DNA of 64,000 nt from contig JAUKTV010000023.1 in the NCBI GenBank assembly GCA_030549205.1, forward strand, positions 186,001-250,000, written 5' to 3'. Every line of letters starts with the position of its first letter. The stretch's first letter is position 1. The notes beneath the pieces were generated by a model. That model saw nothing but the letters and a program-made list of their open reading frames with translations, was not told the origin of the DNA and did no database searches. The DNA comes from Apiosordaria backusii. Taxonomy: Eukaryota > Ascomycota > Sordariomycetes > Sordariales > Lasiosphaeriaceae. Positions 12,438 through 24,338 of this stretch are shown piece after piece. A program made the position numbers and the translations under genes.

Positions 12438-12900
12438 AGTGTTTCTGGCGATGGGGTGTGATGATGGTCGTAATACTGGGGTAATTGTAATGGATAATGG
12501 GTTGCGATTGTTTAAGCTATGATACCTCTGCCAGTTCGGCCATTTCCTTTCAAGAGTATGATATTTCCACCTTTGCGATTCCTTCGAACATCATGAAGTT
12601 CGGGACCCCTGCCCTGTCAAGTGCCAGTTTGCGGGGTGAGGATCTGCAAGTGAACCCTGCTAGCGCTGAGAGCTGAACTGCACCCTTGTTTGGCAATTTC
12701 ACCGAAGTCTTAATGTGGCGTCCATCCCGACATCAATGACAGGGTTGGTGATGGCCTCACGGATGCTCATGTCAGTCTTCAGTCTTGAAAGGGATCCGAG
12801 AATCAACCTCCTCCGAGTCCGTGGATTGTCCGTTTGTCAAGAGATCAAGAAGTATATATCGTACAGGGCCAGTATTCCATTTTTTCTTTTAAACTTTCCT
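12438..12900. other. Intergenic, convergent 3' flanks
   Basis: Lies between the 3' ends of the PLAC8 gene and the ankyrin gene. No gene is supported. Confidence 0.5.
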
Positions 12901-14412
12901 CTAACCACCGAATAATTTCAACAACATAAATCCACCAGTGTCAAGGTTTTGCTTCTTGGTCTTCTCCGCTTCTCGTTTCTGGTCGACCACCTTCTGATGC
13001 AAATGATCCTTCTCCTGTTCCCGCCTGCCGTTTATTTGGTTTGGTTCATATTCCTGAATCTGTTTGGCTTCCCCTTGATGCGAAGGGTTCTGCTTCAGTG
13101 CGCGCTTATCGTTTCTCGGTTGTGGGTCATCCTTTTTTGTCTGTTTTCGCTTCTGGATGAGCCCGAGTTTCACCAACATCCCCGTCGCTGTGCGCCCAGT
13201 TTTATCAGCGATGTTTGGGTCAGCTCCCGCGCTCATCAAGGCCTTCGCAACCCTCCTCGCCGCGTCTTTGTTTCCCTCATACTTCCCAGCAAGAATAACG
13301 AGCGGTGTTCTACCTTCCCTATCCTTTTCATTGACTAAACTCTTAGCCAGACTTTCCCTGCTCAACTCATCAACTAAAAACTCCATCGCCTCAGGGCTCA
13401 CACCCAACGCAGCCGTGTGCAACGCATTCATCCAATCCAGGTTTCCCTTTCTGAGCAAGTCCTTCCATCTTCCGGTATCATGTTCATATCGTCTCATGAT
13501 CGAGACCTTCTTCATTGACTTCATCCTACCCCCCTCGTCATCACTCACTACCTCCACCGTTCGTATCACACTCGTCTTGATGGCCTCCAGCGCTGCGACA
13601 TAATTGTTGCACGAAGCAAGATGCACGCTATTCGATTTGGAGCCGTCTGTGACGAATTCTGGATTTGCCTTTTGCACGAGCAACAGCTTCACAAGCTCAA
13701 TATTGTCCTTCTTTGCAGCTCCGCACGCATCGTGCAGAGCGGTGTGTCCTGTAGCATCGTCCCGGATGTCGATGTATTCACGGTTGATCAACCGTTTCCT
13801 GACTGGTTCGGGAGTATAGGAGGGGATATCACGCTTGTGTACACGGCGACCGCGGAGATTCTCGGGGAGTCGTTCAAAATCGCGTTGCATCTTGATGGTT
13901 GCGTCACTGCGCAATCACAGCATGAGTCAACCGCCCAAGTAAAATTCAGTGAGGAAGACAAGATAGGTACTGAACCCAGTCGGGCGAGGTAGGAGGAAAC
14001 AAAAAGATGTCAGATTGAAAAAGACGTACAGCTGAATATCTTGTATAACCCCGCTCAAAACATCCCTCCTCTCCTGCAGGTTTGCCAGCATCCGTTGCAA
14101 ATCCCCAGACCGGAGGATTTCCTTCAGCCTGCTGGTGCTGCTTCTCTTGATCTCTTTCCCTTTGCTCTTAGCTTTCTCCAGCTCCTTTTTGCATTGTTCC
14201 AGACAGGCCGTGAACTGATCGCGCCGCGCTGGCGTCGCAGAGAGGGTTCCAATCCTGATACTGACGTAAATGTCCTCGGCGGAATCGACTTTCTTGGATA
14301 TACCATCTACCGCCTTGAGGAGATCTTCTGCATCTTCACCTAAACCGTTGTAGATACTGGCGATGTCAATGACTAGTTTGCCAATGGCGAGTATGAGGCT
14401 AACAGGGTCCAT
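12901..14412 (-). CDS. Ankyrin-repeat protein with helical N-terminal domain
   Basis: Model: 14412-14030 and 13906-12901, 462 residues; the intron has a GTACGT donor and GCGCAG acceptor. I start at 14412, where MDPVSLILAIGKLVIDIASIY opens an amphipathic helical domain like those at the N-termini of fungal NLR-like and ankyrin proteins. A Lys/Glu-rich coiled stretch follows (about residues 75-120). The second exon carries ankyrin motifs: GHTALHDACGAAKKDNIELV, SNSVHLASCNN, MNALHTAALGVSPEAMEFLV, and GRTPLVILAGKYEGNKDAAR with a closing AGADPNIADKTGRTA. The C-terminal 80 residues are charged and rich in Gln, Lys and Glu. No nucleotide-binding motif is visible, so this is not a full NLR. Probably a protein-protein adaptor. 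Confidence 0.8.
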
Positions 14413-14946
14413 TTCCTTCAAAGAATGGGGGTATTCTGCCGATAAGTAGGTAGCAGTTGGCAAGGCGTTTCAAACCTGTGTATGGGCTCTGCAACTTGGT
14501 TTGGAAAGAAATGCTGAAGGGATATGCTATGGCTGGGGTATTTGGATTGACAACTTGTGGGAAATAAGTTCAAGTTTGAACAGAACAAAAATTCAATGCG
14601 ATCCGGACTCAGCTATATAGTAATCGAAAGTTCAGTCAGTCGAAGCCTTGCGATACTCGAAGGGCGGTGCAGCTTGCACAGCCCTCAATAGCCTTTTTGG
14701 GCTAGTGGTCAACCATTCACGGCTGCAGTTCAACAAGCCGATGTGGGATGCATGCATGTAAGAACTGCCTCCCTGCCTTGGCATGTCATCAACTGGAGTA
14801 TACATCGGCTTGTAAAATCGGCTCCAACTTCAATGTACGTGTCCTTGCAGACGAGCCATGGTATTGCATCTGGGTATGGCTCGGTATCAACAAAACCGGC
14901 GGAAATTGAACGAAATGATAGATGAGTAGATTAGCAATAGGTACCC
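14413..14946. other. Intergenic region, nothing recognised
   Basis: Promoter side of the ankyrin gene and 3' flank of the secreted protein gene. No gene is supported. Confidence 0.4.
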
Positions 14947-16807
14947 TCAAACCACAGCCAGACATTGGTCTCCCTGTGGCCCGAACCCCTCACAGAATCC
15001 GGCGAGCTCCAGAGTATTGGCTTCCTAAAGATAAGTCAGTCATGATCGTTCGAGACCGAAAGCACAGTCAACTAATCTCACCCCAAAGTTCAAGCCCCAA
15101 AGTGGTACATCAGTCCCAGACGTCTTCTTTGTCAAACCAACACCGACCGAGGCTCCCAGGTTGAGACTTCCCTGGAACCCATTCTGAAAGTTTCCGCAGG
15201 CGGTGCACGTGGCAGCTTCAACACGTCAGTCAGAATTTTCTTTTTTTGAATAAATGCGCTTCGAGAAGGGGAGGACCAACAAGTTATCATTTTCAGTGAT
15301 GCAGACAGCGTCGGCGCTTTCGCCGTCAATTCAGCTGCGAAACCAGTCTCTGCTCTAGAGTCAGTGTCTTGTACTCCCGACCTATCATGGAGAAAATGAA
15401 ACCGAACTTACCAACCACACTAACTTCCAAACCAATCGTCCCCTTGAGGAAAGCCGAAGCACGAGCTTCAACGTTCGCATCCACCTTCAGGGGTTGCTCC
15501 TCAAATGTGATCTCCCAGCCGCTCTTGCTCATCCTCGTCTCACTCAAGAAGTCCAGCTTAGCCGTCGATCCCTTGGGCAAGCTTGCCCTCCCACCCAGAG
15601 TAACACCAAGGCTCCCCTTGAGCTCGCCCAGTTCCGCTCCTAGGGAGATACCCACCGTCGGACCAAGAGTCAACACACCCGGGATAGCAATACCCGCAGG
15701 CGAGAACTCAAAGATCGGGATACTCTGTGACAAAGCCGCCCCATCCAACAAACTGCCCTGAGCCTTCAAGGCAACAATAGCAGTAGCCACCAACTCATCC
15801 GGCAAAGAGACCTCCACATTTGCCTCTGACAACTGGAACGCCTTGGCCGCGAACCTCGCCTCGATCAGTAGCGACCCAGTGGTGAAGCAGTTGACACACG
15901 TAGCCGAAGCATCAACCTGATCCCGCGACAGCGAAATCGTCTTAGCCGTAAGATTGGACTCGAAAGGAATTGAGAAATCAGGGTTGAAAACCGGATCAAA
16001 CGGATTTATCTCCCCCAGCGCAGGAACAGCAACAGCAGGAATGCCCTCCACCTTCTCGTTCACCTTCCCAATAACCTTGTTGGCGGTGTCCTTGATTTTC
16101 TCCCCAACCTCGGTAAACCCATCCTTGATCTTATTCCACGCGTCCTTGAAGAACTGCCTCTTTTCCATCTCACTGGGAGGAACGGCCGGTCGACCAACAG
16201 TCAAATCAAAGGTATGCGCCGCCTTCTTCCACGTCGTCTGCTCCACGTCCAAGATGGCAGTTTCCTTCTCGTCATTGTAGATCAATCCAGTGACATTGTA
16301 GATAATCCGCTCGGTGTTTGTCCCGCAGGCGCCGTCACCAACAAGCAAATAGAAGTGATTGTCGGGCTTCTTGTTGACCCATTGCCATACGTCTTCTGCT
16401 TCGTCAAAATCGGCCTCTTGGGCGAAGGTGAGCTTGAGCTCCCCGTTGGCTTCAGGGCAGCTGACTTGGGTGATGAGGTCGTCGATTAGATCGAGATTGA
16501 CAAGGTTTTCGTTCTCGCCAGCGGTTTCGATGTGGAGTTTGGCGAGGGTGCCGTCTTGGCCGGACCAGTAGAGGGTTTCTTCGGATTTGAGGGAGAAGGC
16601 AGCGCGGAGGTCGCGCTTGGAGTTTCCAGTGCGTGGGGTGCGAACGGGTTTCAGGATGACTGTGTTTGGTTTCAATGTGCTAGCGACATTTGAGCTGACT
16701 TCACGAGTGTCGATAATAGTGTCCCGAGTGACAGAAGGAATTGCGCTGGCAGAAACAGAAATGCTGTGCGCCAAGGCAGCAGCGAAAAGAAAGTGCAGGC
16801 GAACCAT
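14947..16807 (-). CDS. Secreted fungal protein (DUF7029/DUF7223-like), 3' end uncertain
   Basis: The main exon 16807-15412 encodes 465 residues: a signal peptide, then about residues 60-200 with FSLKSEETLYWSG, and a C-terminal half with CVNCFTTGSLLIEARF and GSLGVTLGGRASLP. It resembles, from memory, fungal secreted proteins with DUF7029 and DUF7223 domains. A GTAAGT donor follows at 15411. Downstream coding can be followed with ATCTACGNFQNGFQGSLNLG and KTSGTDVPLWGLNFG to about 15060, then after another likely intron a short exon ending FCEGFGPQGDQCLAVV with its stop at 14949-14947. Between these, near 15320-15226, the frames do not join and a TGA stands at 15228-15226. Either an unusual intron or a break removes about 30 codons. 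Function unknown. Confidence 0.6.
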
Positions 16808-17414
16808 GGCCTGACGGTTGATATGAAAGTATGAGAAGAGAGTGACACAGCGCAATTGTTGCTGGGATGGAAAGAAGGGACGGGCTGCGATGCTTTTCAC
16901 AACACCATTTTCGAATTCACGATGTCTAGATACCCCGATCTTACTTCGTACTCTAACTTCATTGAAAGTAGGGCGGCTGCCCAGTATTAAGCTTGTTTGC
17001 AACAGCCGATCCTGTTTGTCCATCATGGGAGCTAAGCGCGCATCACGGCACGCCCCTGAGTCGAGATGAAGACATTGAATGCTGCCCCTCGGTTGGACTG
17101 TAGCAGCGTTGATGTCAAGGTGCCATACAAGGGGCGCTGGCAATTAACGACGTTTATTTGCTAGAAATGCTGGATCCCCTGGATCTGATACAGCGCATGA
17201 GACGGGCAATCCAGGATTAGCGGGGCACAGTTTGCCCCCAACTCCTGGGAATGCTGTGTTTCATCGATCTTATAGGCTGTCTTTTTGCATGTGACACACA
17301 ACAGGGTCTAGCTCGCTGCAACCCCAACCCCTGAAGGAGATCGTGAGAATAAGACTTCTAGTTCCTCTCGGTTCCTCAACCGGCAGGTGTCATGAATGAA
17401 TTCCCCGTCCGATA
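16808..17414. other. Intergenic region
   Basis: Contains the likely promoter of the secreted-protein gene. An open frame runs upstream of its chosen start, to 17143, but adds no signal peptide or motif and was not used. Confidence 0.4.
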
Positions 17415-18640
17415 TCACCACAAGGCTAGGTACAGTAGTTTCCCCGAGTAAAGTGACAAAACGAGGATTAAACATGACAGAAAACCGCTTGGCCAATCTT
17501 GGCGCGCCAGATGAGATCTCAAGCAAACCGTATCTTTCCGCACCCATCCTTGCGCCTCATCCTCTGAAAAGTCTAACCATGTGTCATCGTACTCACACCC
17601 GCTGTCTGACCCAACACTCAACCCACAATCGTTAGCCGTGTCTGGTTCAAGCAGTTCTGGCGGCTGCAAATACGGAATTTCCTCGACCAAGGGCGTCTTG
17701 AAGCTGACCCGCTTCCTCACCGCGCTCTTCGTGGCCTTCTTCCGAGTGCGCTGAGTCACTGTTCTGATAGTATAACCTGGCTCATCTCGCACAATATCCT
17801 CCATACTGTCATCGTCGCCACACTCCTTCTCCTCCTCAACCTGAACCTCCCACCGCCCATTTTCCCTCCAAAAATCGCTGCCCAAAACCTGCTCCCCAAG
17901 CGCAATCTCCCACCCATCCCTCACAGGATCATCCAGCACAACCACCCTGCCACTCCCTCTAAATCTCGGTTCCTTCCTCCACACCTTCCCACCGCCCCTC
18001 TGCACCATCCTGCCCCCCTTCAATCTCCCCTTCTCCTCCTCTTCCGCCTTCTCCTCCTGCCTCACCCTCTCCTTCTCCCTCTCCTCCTCTTTCATACCCT
18101 CTCTCAGCTCTTCTGGCACAGCCCGACAGTCAAACTTCAACCATCAGACTGTCTCCTCCACCTCCTTTCTCTCGGCTTGCTGTTCCCTCTTTACTTTGGC
18201 CGTATCTTGCTTGCGGGCCGTGACATCCCTAAGGAGGTGTCCCTTCTTAGCGGCGCAGTTTCTCGGCCAACAAATTGGGGCATTCAGCGGGAAGCCGTCG
18301 AGGACGGTGAGGAGTTGATGTGGAAAGAAGATTAGGGTGGTGGCCCATCGTACTCGTGATATGCCATTTTTAGGGGCGGGGTTACCGCGTCTGTACTCGA
18401 TGGGGCAGGGGTCAGAGTGGCTGTAGTGGCTGGTGGAGTCGACATCGAGGGAGAGGGGTACTGGCGAGGGGGCTCGGTAGATGTACTTGTAGTCGGGGAA
18501 GTAAGCGGTCAACTCTGCGCGGTAGGCTACGTAGCCGTTGGAGAGGACGGTGCGGGTTATGTACCTAGGCGTTTGGTTGGGGTTGTGAGGAGCGGTGGTG
18601 GGTCCATGATGGTGGTTTAGGGGCCGTTAGGGGTTGCCCG
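17415..18640 (-). pseudogene. Uncharacterised gene interrupted by one in-frame TGA
   Basis: Two long frames, 18512-18144 and 18140-17415, are the same reading frame separated by a single TGA (about 18146-18144). A CGA-to-TGA change would restore it. The upstream part contains YITRTVLSNGYVAYRAELTA, DYKYIYRAPSPVPLSLDVD, and WATTLIFFPHQLLTVLDGFP. The downstream part starts with WLKFDCRAVPEELREG, runs through a Glu/Arg-rich coiled stretch, then DPVRDGWEIALGEQVLGSDFW, and ends in acidic and hydrophobic tracts. Upstream of 18512 the coding frame continues to at least 18590, and a candidate MDPPPLLTTPTKR start lies in a neighbouring frame near 18607, so the 5' end may have an intron or a second break. 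I do not recognise the family. Confidence 0.5.
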
Positions 18641-19540
18641 TGGGGGTTGAGGTGAGCCTTTGGCATAGCTGGTTGGCTTCTTTGAAGTGTATCGCTGTAA
18701 TTATGGTACAGATTGTGCCGTGATGACATCGACAGGTGTATAAAAATGCTTCAAGTAAGATATGTCTGCAAAAAGAGAAGACTTACCAAAGTCCACCATG
18801 CTGTATATAACATCCAGACTATCATTTCGAGGGAAATCCAATGCTGATTCTAGAAGACATACTGCTAAAAACTGAGGAAGATTTCTCTTCCTATCTTTAC
18901 ATTCACTCCCCTTTATCTTCCAATAGCCTCAAGCGCATAAACGCTAACAGAAAATAAAACTTTGAAATAAAACGGGGCGGTAAAAATAGGTAAATTTCGG
19001 GATTTTAATGCTAATAAGGTATATATAGAGAATGCATTCCCAAGAGGTATAATAGTCAATTGCCTCATTCTACTTTTTTATGACTGGATAGGTATTAACT
19101 TTGCCAGCCCGTTTTTATGATCGTGCTATGTTGCTTTAAGTCATGCCTTGGCTGAAGATTCGGCTGAGTTTATTGATCCCTACGGCATAGCGGAACCCTT
19201 CGGCCTACCCTTACCGTGTATTGGACAAATATAAGGTTGTTTACTCCCTCGAGCCCAGCTATAAATCCCAGATTCTAGATTCCTAAGGATGCAGATTCCA
19301 CTATTATATGACAAAGTGATTCATGCTACCAAACCAAACCAAACGGTGGTTGACTTTGCATGGAGAGCTATAAGTTTTATCTTGTGGTCGGCCCAGTGTT
19401 TCTGACATAAGAGTACCTAGATGCTTCACCCGCTAAAGGCAATTCCCACGCCTTTTTTTAGATCCTGCCTACGTCCTTCCGTTGCCGTTGTCACTTATTT
19501 GCGCCAGTTCAATTTGACCGCCGAGCGGTCACGAGCCGCC
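18641..19540. other. AT-rich gene-free block
   Basis: About 0.9 kb visibly richer in A and T than its flanks, with runs such as AAAATAAAAC and TATATATAG and no open frame of note. It sits directly upstream of the broken valyl-tRNA synthetase copy. Such blocks in Sordariomycetes often mark repeat-induced point mutation (RIP) of old repeats; I see no recognisable element. Confidence 0.5.
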
Positions 19541-22500
19541 ATGGGGCAAGCTCCTCCCAAGACAGGTACGGTTTGCATTTCCTGAATCTAAGCGAACACC
19601 ACGGGACCTGATGGATATGTCGGCACATACAGACAAGAAGGAGAAGGACCAGGCTGCAGCCAAAAAGGCAGCCAAAAAGGCAGCCAAGTTCGCTGCTAAG
19701 CAGGCCAAGTTGAAGCAGAACCCCGCCGCAGCGCAAAGCACCAAGAAGCCTGCAAAAGGCGCAAAGGCCGGCGCTCCGGCTCTTCCCCCCTACGAGGACA
19801 AGACGCCGCCGGGAGAGAAGAAGATCCTCCAACCCCTCGACCAACCGCACTTCCAGGCATATTCACCGCCAGCCGTCGAGGCGGCGTGGTATTAGTGGTG
19901 GGAAAAGAGCGGTTTCTTCAGACCCGAAGCCCTCGGCGACAAGAAGCCCGCCGGAAACTTTGTCATCCCTTTGCCTCCGCCAAATGTCAAGGGTGCGCTG
20001 CACTGTGGCCATGCACTCGCCAATTCACTGCAGGACACTCTGATTCGGTGGTACCGGATGAGGTAAGAGCCTTGTACTTTCTTGTCTTTTCTCTGCTAAC
20101 TATATCAGGGGCTACCGCACTCTCTGGGTTCCAGGCTGCGACCATGCCGGCATCTCAACTCAATCTGTCGTCGAGAAGATGTTGTGGAAGACAAAAAGGA
20201 CCACAAGGGTCGAAATCGGCCGCGAGGAGTTCACCGATATTGTCTAAGACTGGAAGGAGCAATACCACGATCGCATCAACAACGCGCAGAGGCTCCTGGG
20301 TGGCTCCATGGACTGGATGCGGGAAGCCTTCACCATGGATAAGAATCTATCGACTGCCACGCTCGAGACCTTCTGCCGCCTCTACAACGAGGGATACATC
20401 TACCGGTCGAACCGCCTCGTCAACTGGTGCACTAAGCTCAACACGGCCATCAGTGGCCTCGAAGTCGAGAACAAGGAGATCACCGGTCGCACCCTGATCT
20501 CGGTTCCGGGCTACGACAAGAAGGTCGAGTTTGGCGTGCTCACCTTCTTCAAATATCCCATTGACGGCACTGACGAGACGATTGAGGTGAAAAGTCCAAG
20601 GATGTTATTGAACCCCTGATCAAGCCCCAGTGGTGGGTCAGGATGAAGGAGCTCGCTGAGGCAGGGTTGGAGGTTGTGGAGAACGGCGAGATCAAGATTA
20701 TGCCCGAAAGCGCCAATAAGTCGTACAAGCGGTGGTTGACCAACATTAATGACTGGTGCATCTCGAGACAGCTATGGTACGTATGCGAACAGCCCTTGTG
20801 CCCTTATCACTGTCCTCACAAGACAGACCCGCTGACTTTCACCAAGGTGGGGTCACCGCATCCCTGCCTACCTGGTTGTGTTCGACGGCGAGGACTCTCC
20901 AGAGGCCGATGCGTCCGAATGGATCGTTGCCAAATCGGAAGAGGAAGCCCGCGCCACAGCAGAGGCGAAATTCGGACCCAGGAAGTTCCACCTGGAGCAA
21001 GACCCCGATTGTCTGGACACGGGGTTTAGCGCCGGACTGTGGCCGATGGCTACGCTCGGTTGGCCGAACACGGAGAGCCCTGACTTTAAGAATTTCTTCC
21101 CTACGAGTTTGCTGGAGACGGGCTGGGATATTCTGTTCTTCTGGGTTGCCTGCATGATCATGTTTAGCGTCAAGCTTACCGGCTCTGTGCCGTTTAAAGA
21201 AGTGTATTGCCACAGTCTTATCCGTGGCTCGGAGGGCCGGAAGATAAGCAAGTCTCTAGGTAACGTTATCGACCCGCTAGATATTATTAGCGGCATTGAG
21301 CTCGAATCCCTACACGCCAAGCTGCTCGTCGGTAACCTTCAAGAAGATGAGGTTGCCCGGGCGACCAAACACCAGAAAATAGCATTCCCTAGCGGCATCC
21401 CTAAGTGCGGCGCTGATACACTCCGGTTCGCACTTGTATCGTATACGACAGGCGGCGGGGACATTAATTTTGACATTAAGGTTATGCATGCCTACCGCCG
21501 GTTCTGCAACAAGATCTGGCAGGCCAGCAAGTATGTTCTCGGCAAGCTGCCGGAAAACTTTGTTCCCGTCACCCAGCTAGATGTTGCGAAGTTGTCGGTC
21601 CTTGAGCGGTGGATTTTACACCGTATGAACTCCGCTATTAAAGACATTCAATGGGGCCCTCGAGGCGCGAGAGTTTTCCAGGAGCACCAAAGTCATATAC
21701 CAATTCTTCTACGACGAGCTGTGCGATGTCTTCATCGAGAACAGCAAGAGCATCGTCTCTGATGGCACACCGGAGCAGCAGAATAGTATCCAGCAGACCC
21801 TCTTCCGAGCATTGGACACCTCCCTACGACTCATGCACCCCTTCATGCCCTTCATCACCGAGGAGCTGTGGCAGCGCCTCCCCCGCCCCCGCCGGGAGGG
21901 AGACACGAAGTCAACCATCATGCTGGCACCGTATCCCGAGTACGACGCGGGATTGGACTTCCATGCCGATGCGCTCGATTACGAACTTGGACTCAGGTAC
22001 GTGACAAGTCCTAACTGGGCTATCAGCAATCGAGGTTGTTGATTCTCAATGACTATCGCCCTGTCTAGTTGTGCGCGAGGTATCCGATCACTGGCAGCTG
22101 ACTACGGCATCCGCGCCGAGCGCCGCGCTCACATCAAGGCCGCCACTGCCGACAGCCACGCCAACGCCAGCGCTCAGCTGCCCACCATCAAGGCCCTCTG
22201 CGGCAAGGGCATCGACCAGGTCCACCTAATCGGCCAGGAGGTGGCCAAGGATGCGCTGCCCAAGGGCTGCGCCGTCTTCGTCATCTCGTCCGACATCGCC
22301 GTGCTGCTCGAAGTCGGCTCGCGTATCACCGATGTCGATGCCGAGATCGTTACCTAAGCTCCGCGCTAAGCTGCAGAAGAGCCAGGCCGCAGCCGAGAAG
22401 ACGCGCCAGCTCTTGTTGCGCGAGGGTTTCGACGAGAGCGCCAGCGACGTCGTCATCAGCGCCGAGAAGAAGAAGCTCGTTGACGCTCAGGCCGCCGCGG

Positions 22501-22550
22501 AGAATTACCAGCGGACTATCGAAGAGTTTGAGAAGCTCAAGATTGCGTGA
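19541..22550 (+). pseudogene. Valyl-tRNA synthetase copy lacking the editing domain
   Basis: Clear class I valyl-tRNA synthetase. Pieces: 19541-19565, 19633-20062, 20109-20776, 20847-21996 and 22069-22550, with four canonical introns still in place, so it is not a processed copy. Seen in order: Lys/Ala-rich extension; PPPNVKGALHCGHAL (HIGH motif as HCGH); WVPGCDHAGISTQ; NRLVNWCTKLNTAISGLEV; WCISRQLWWGHRIPAY; RKISKSLGN (KMSKS as KISKS); anticodon-binding helices; C-terminal coiled coil with SDVVISAEKKKL. Breaks: TAG at 19893, TAA at 20245, a one-base shift near 21645, a small insertion near 22352. At about 20590 the CP1 editing domain, roughly 160 residues, is missing, with ETIEV joined straight to SKDVIEPLIKPQWW. 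The enzyme is essential, so an intact copy must exist elsewhere. Confidence 0.9.
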
Positions 22551-22945
22551 GGAGGAGCGTTGCTGAAAAGGAAGATGTTGAAAAGAAGGTATTAAAAGGC
22601 TGGATTAGGAACGGGGATCACCTAGCACTTGCCGTGTGTGTACTCCGTACCTCACCTCCGCATGATTGATTCGAGCCAAGTTGAACGGAATGTTTCTCTT
22701 CGACATGTACCTATGCAAACCACCCAAATATCCACCTCTCGGATTCGAGGACCATCAGGGGCACATGTAACCAGGGGTCACGCTCTTGGCAGCTAGTGGG
22801 GACCCGGCCAGGCCCGCAGCTGTGTGAGGCAAGGCCACACCCTGCAGGCCTGACCCCACTTTCAACCTCATAACAACACGACTTTCCCACATCGAGTCTG
22901 TGCCAACGAGCCATCACTCTTTTCGACATTCGCACCTTTGTCAAC
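22551..22945. other. Intergenic, promoter of phosphodiesterase gene
   Basis: About 0.4 kb between the pseudogene and the phosphodiesterase start. No gene is supported. Confidence 0.4.
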
Positions 22946-23674
22946 ATGCCCGGCTCCTCTCTCTGGCTCGTGCCCCCTCCAGATCATCCCCTATCCGCCA
23001 TCTTAACCAACCTGATTTCCTCGACCCTCCCCTCCGAATTCCCCTCCGAAGCCGCCTCGTCTCCACGAGTGACGCCTCACTTCTTCTCCCCGCACATGAC
23101 CCTCACAAGCGACATCTCCCCCTCTGTCTACGGCTCTGATCCACAAGCATGGCTCGACTCGATCCCCCTCCCATTTGCTGACAGCGTCAAGGTCAGGTTT
23201 GGCAAAGTGAAGAGTCAGGAGGTGTTTTACAGGCGGTGTTACATATCTGTTGGGTTCGAGGGAGTCAAGGACATTGCCGGAGTGGCGAGAGCGAGAGGGG
23301 TGTTTCGTGAGGAGGACCAGAATGGGGAGAAGACGAAGCAGTGGTTAGAGCGGTGGAGAGCGGAGTTTGGCCCGCATGTTAGTTTGATGTAGTAAGTCCT
23401 TAATTGGTCTCTTTTGTTGTTACAGTGGTTTCAAGGGGAATGGGGTATGACTGACATGCCATGGGGAAACAGTGGCGATGTACCCATTACTGAGGAGAAG
23501 ATGAGGGAGATAAGTCGGGTCGTGGCTGAGGCTGAGGTTGCTTTGCCAGAGCACGAGCAAGTTACAAAGAGGGAGGGTGAAATATATGATGGGTGGGATG
23601 GGGGTGTGGTGTGGCTTGTTCCTTCCGATGGGCCGATTGAGGGGTGGAAGCCGATTGCAGTGAGGGAATTGTAA
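22946..23674 (+). CDS. 2',3'-cyclic-nucleotide 3'-phosphodiesterase
   Basis: Model: 22946-23391 and 23473-23674, 215 residues; GTAAGT donor, ACAG acceptor. It belongs to the 2H phosphoesterase superfamily: one H-x-T/S motif is HMT at residues 50-52 (FFSPHMTLTS) and the other is HVS at residues 144-146 (FGPHVSLMY), spanning the splice site. Length and start (MPGSSLWLVPPPDHPLS) match the yeast Cpd1 type. The yeast enzyme opens ADP-ribose 1'',2''-cyclic phosphate, a by-product of tRNA splicing, to the 1''-phosphate. Both catalytic motifs are intact, so the gene looks functional. A degenerate copy of its last exon lies about 0.45 kb downstream. Confidence 0.9.
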
Positions 23675-24114
23675 TATGACTCATTGGTCATTCTGGGAAC
23701 GGCTATGATTGTGTGTGGTTGTCGTGGCGGGGTTGGCCATGATAGAGTACCGGTGTCAGGTCATTCTCAAACCCGAGTTTCAAGTGGCGCTATCCACGGC
23801 TGAGATAACTGCGGTGGTGAGGGTTGTCAATTCGGATGCAAGTGTGGCAGCGTGCGTTGAGCTGGCGTGACCTAATCTGAATGCGCTGAAACACAGGAAG
23901 CGTTCAGTGCTGTCCGGGCCTGTCTGTTGCCATAGCCCATAGTCTCGGACAGCAGAGCAAACTGAGCTTTGAAAATGGCCACCGACAAGAGTGCCCTGTA
24001 TAAGTGGATCAGTCCAGGAGATAGATTCCCCGACGAAGGACAGTTGAACGACAGATGATAACATTGTTTTTGTTGGAAGATATTGACCGGCTCCATGATG
24101 TGTCAGTTGGTCAG

Positions 24115-24255
24115 GCTGAACCTTTGAAGGAGGACGAGTAGGTAAAAATGAGGGAGGGGCAGATATTTGATGAGCGAGATGGGGGCGTGGTGTGGTTTGT
24201 TCCTTTAGATAATCCAGTCGATGAGTTCAAGCCGATTGATGTAAGAGAGTTATAA
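24115..24255 (+). pseudogene. Degenerate copy of the phosphodiesterase last exon
   Basis: Translating from 24115 gives a 46-residue segment matching the phosphodiesterase C-terminus. It keeps REGQIF, DGGVVWFVP, KPIDVREL and a stop at the same place (parent REGEIY, DGGVVWLVP, KPIAVREL). One in-frame TAG at 24139-24141 stands where the parent has a CAA Gln codon. The catalytic histidine motifs are absent, so this is a remnant of a tandem duplication. The stretch 23690-24114 may hold more of it, too worn to follow. Confidence 0.8.
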
Positions 24256-24338
24256 AGTAGAGGCTGGTTAACGGCGAGGGTTGATGCTTGTCTTTAAGAA
24301 TGCTAAATAGTTGTCTGTCTTAAAACCCACGAGTCGTT

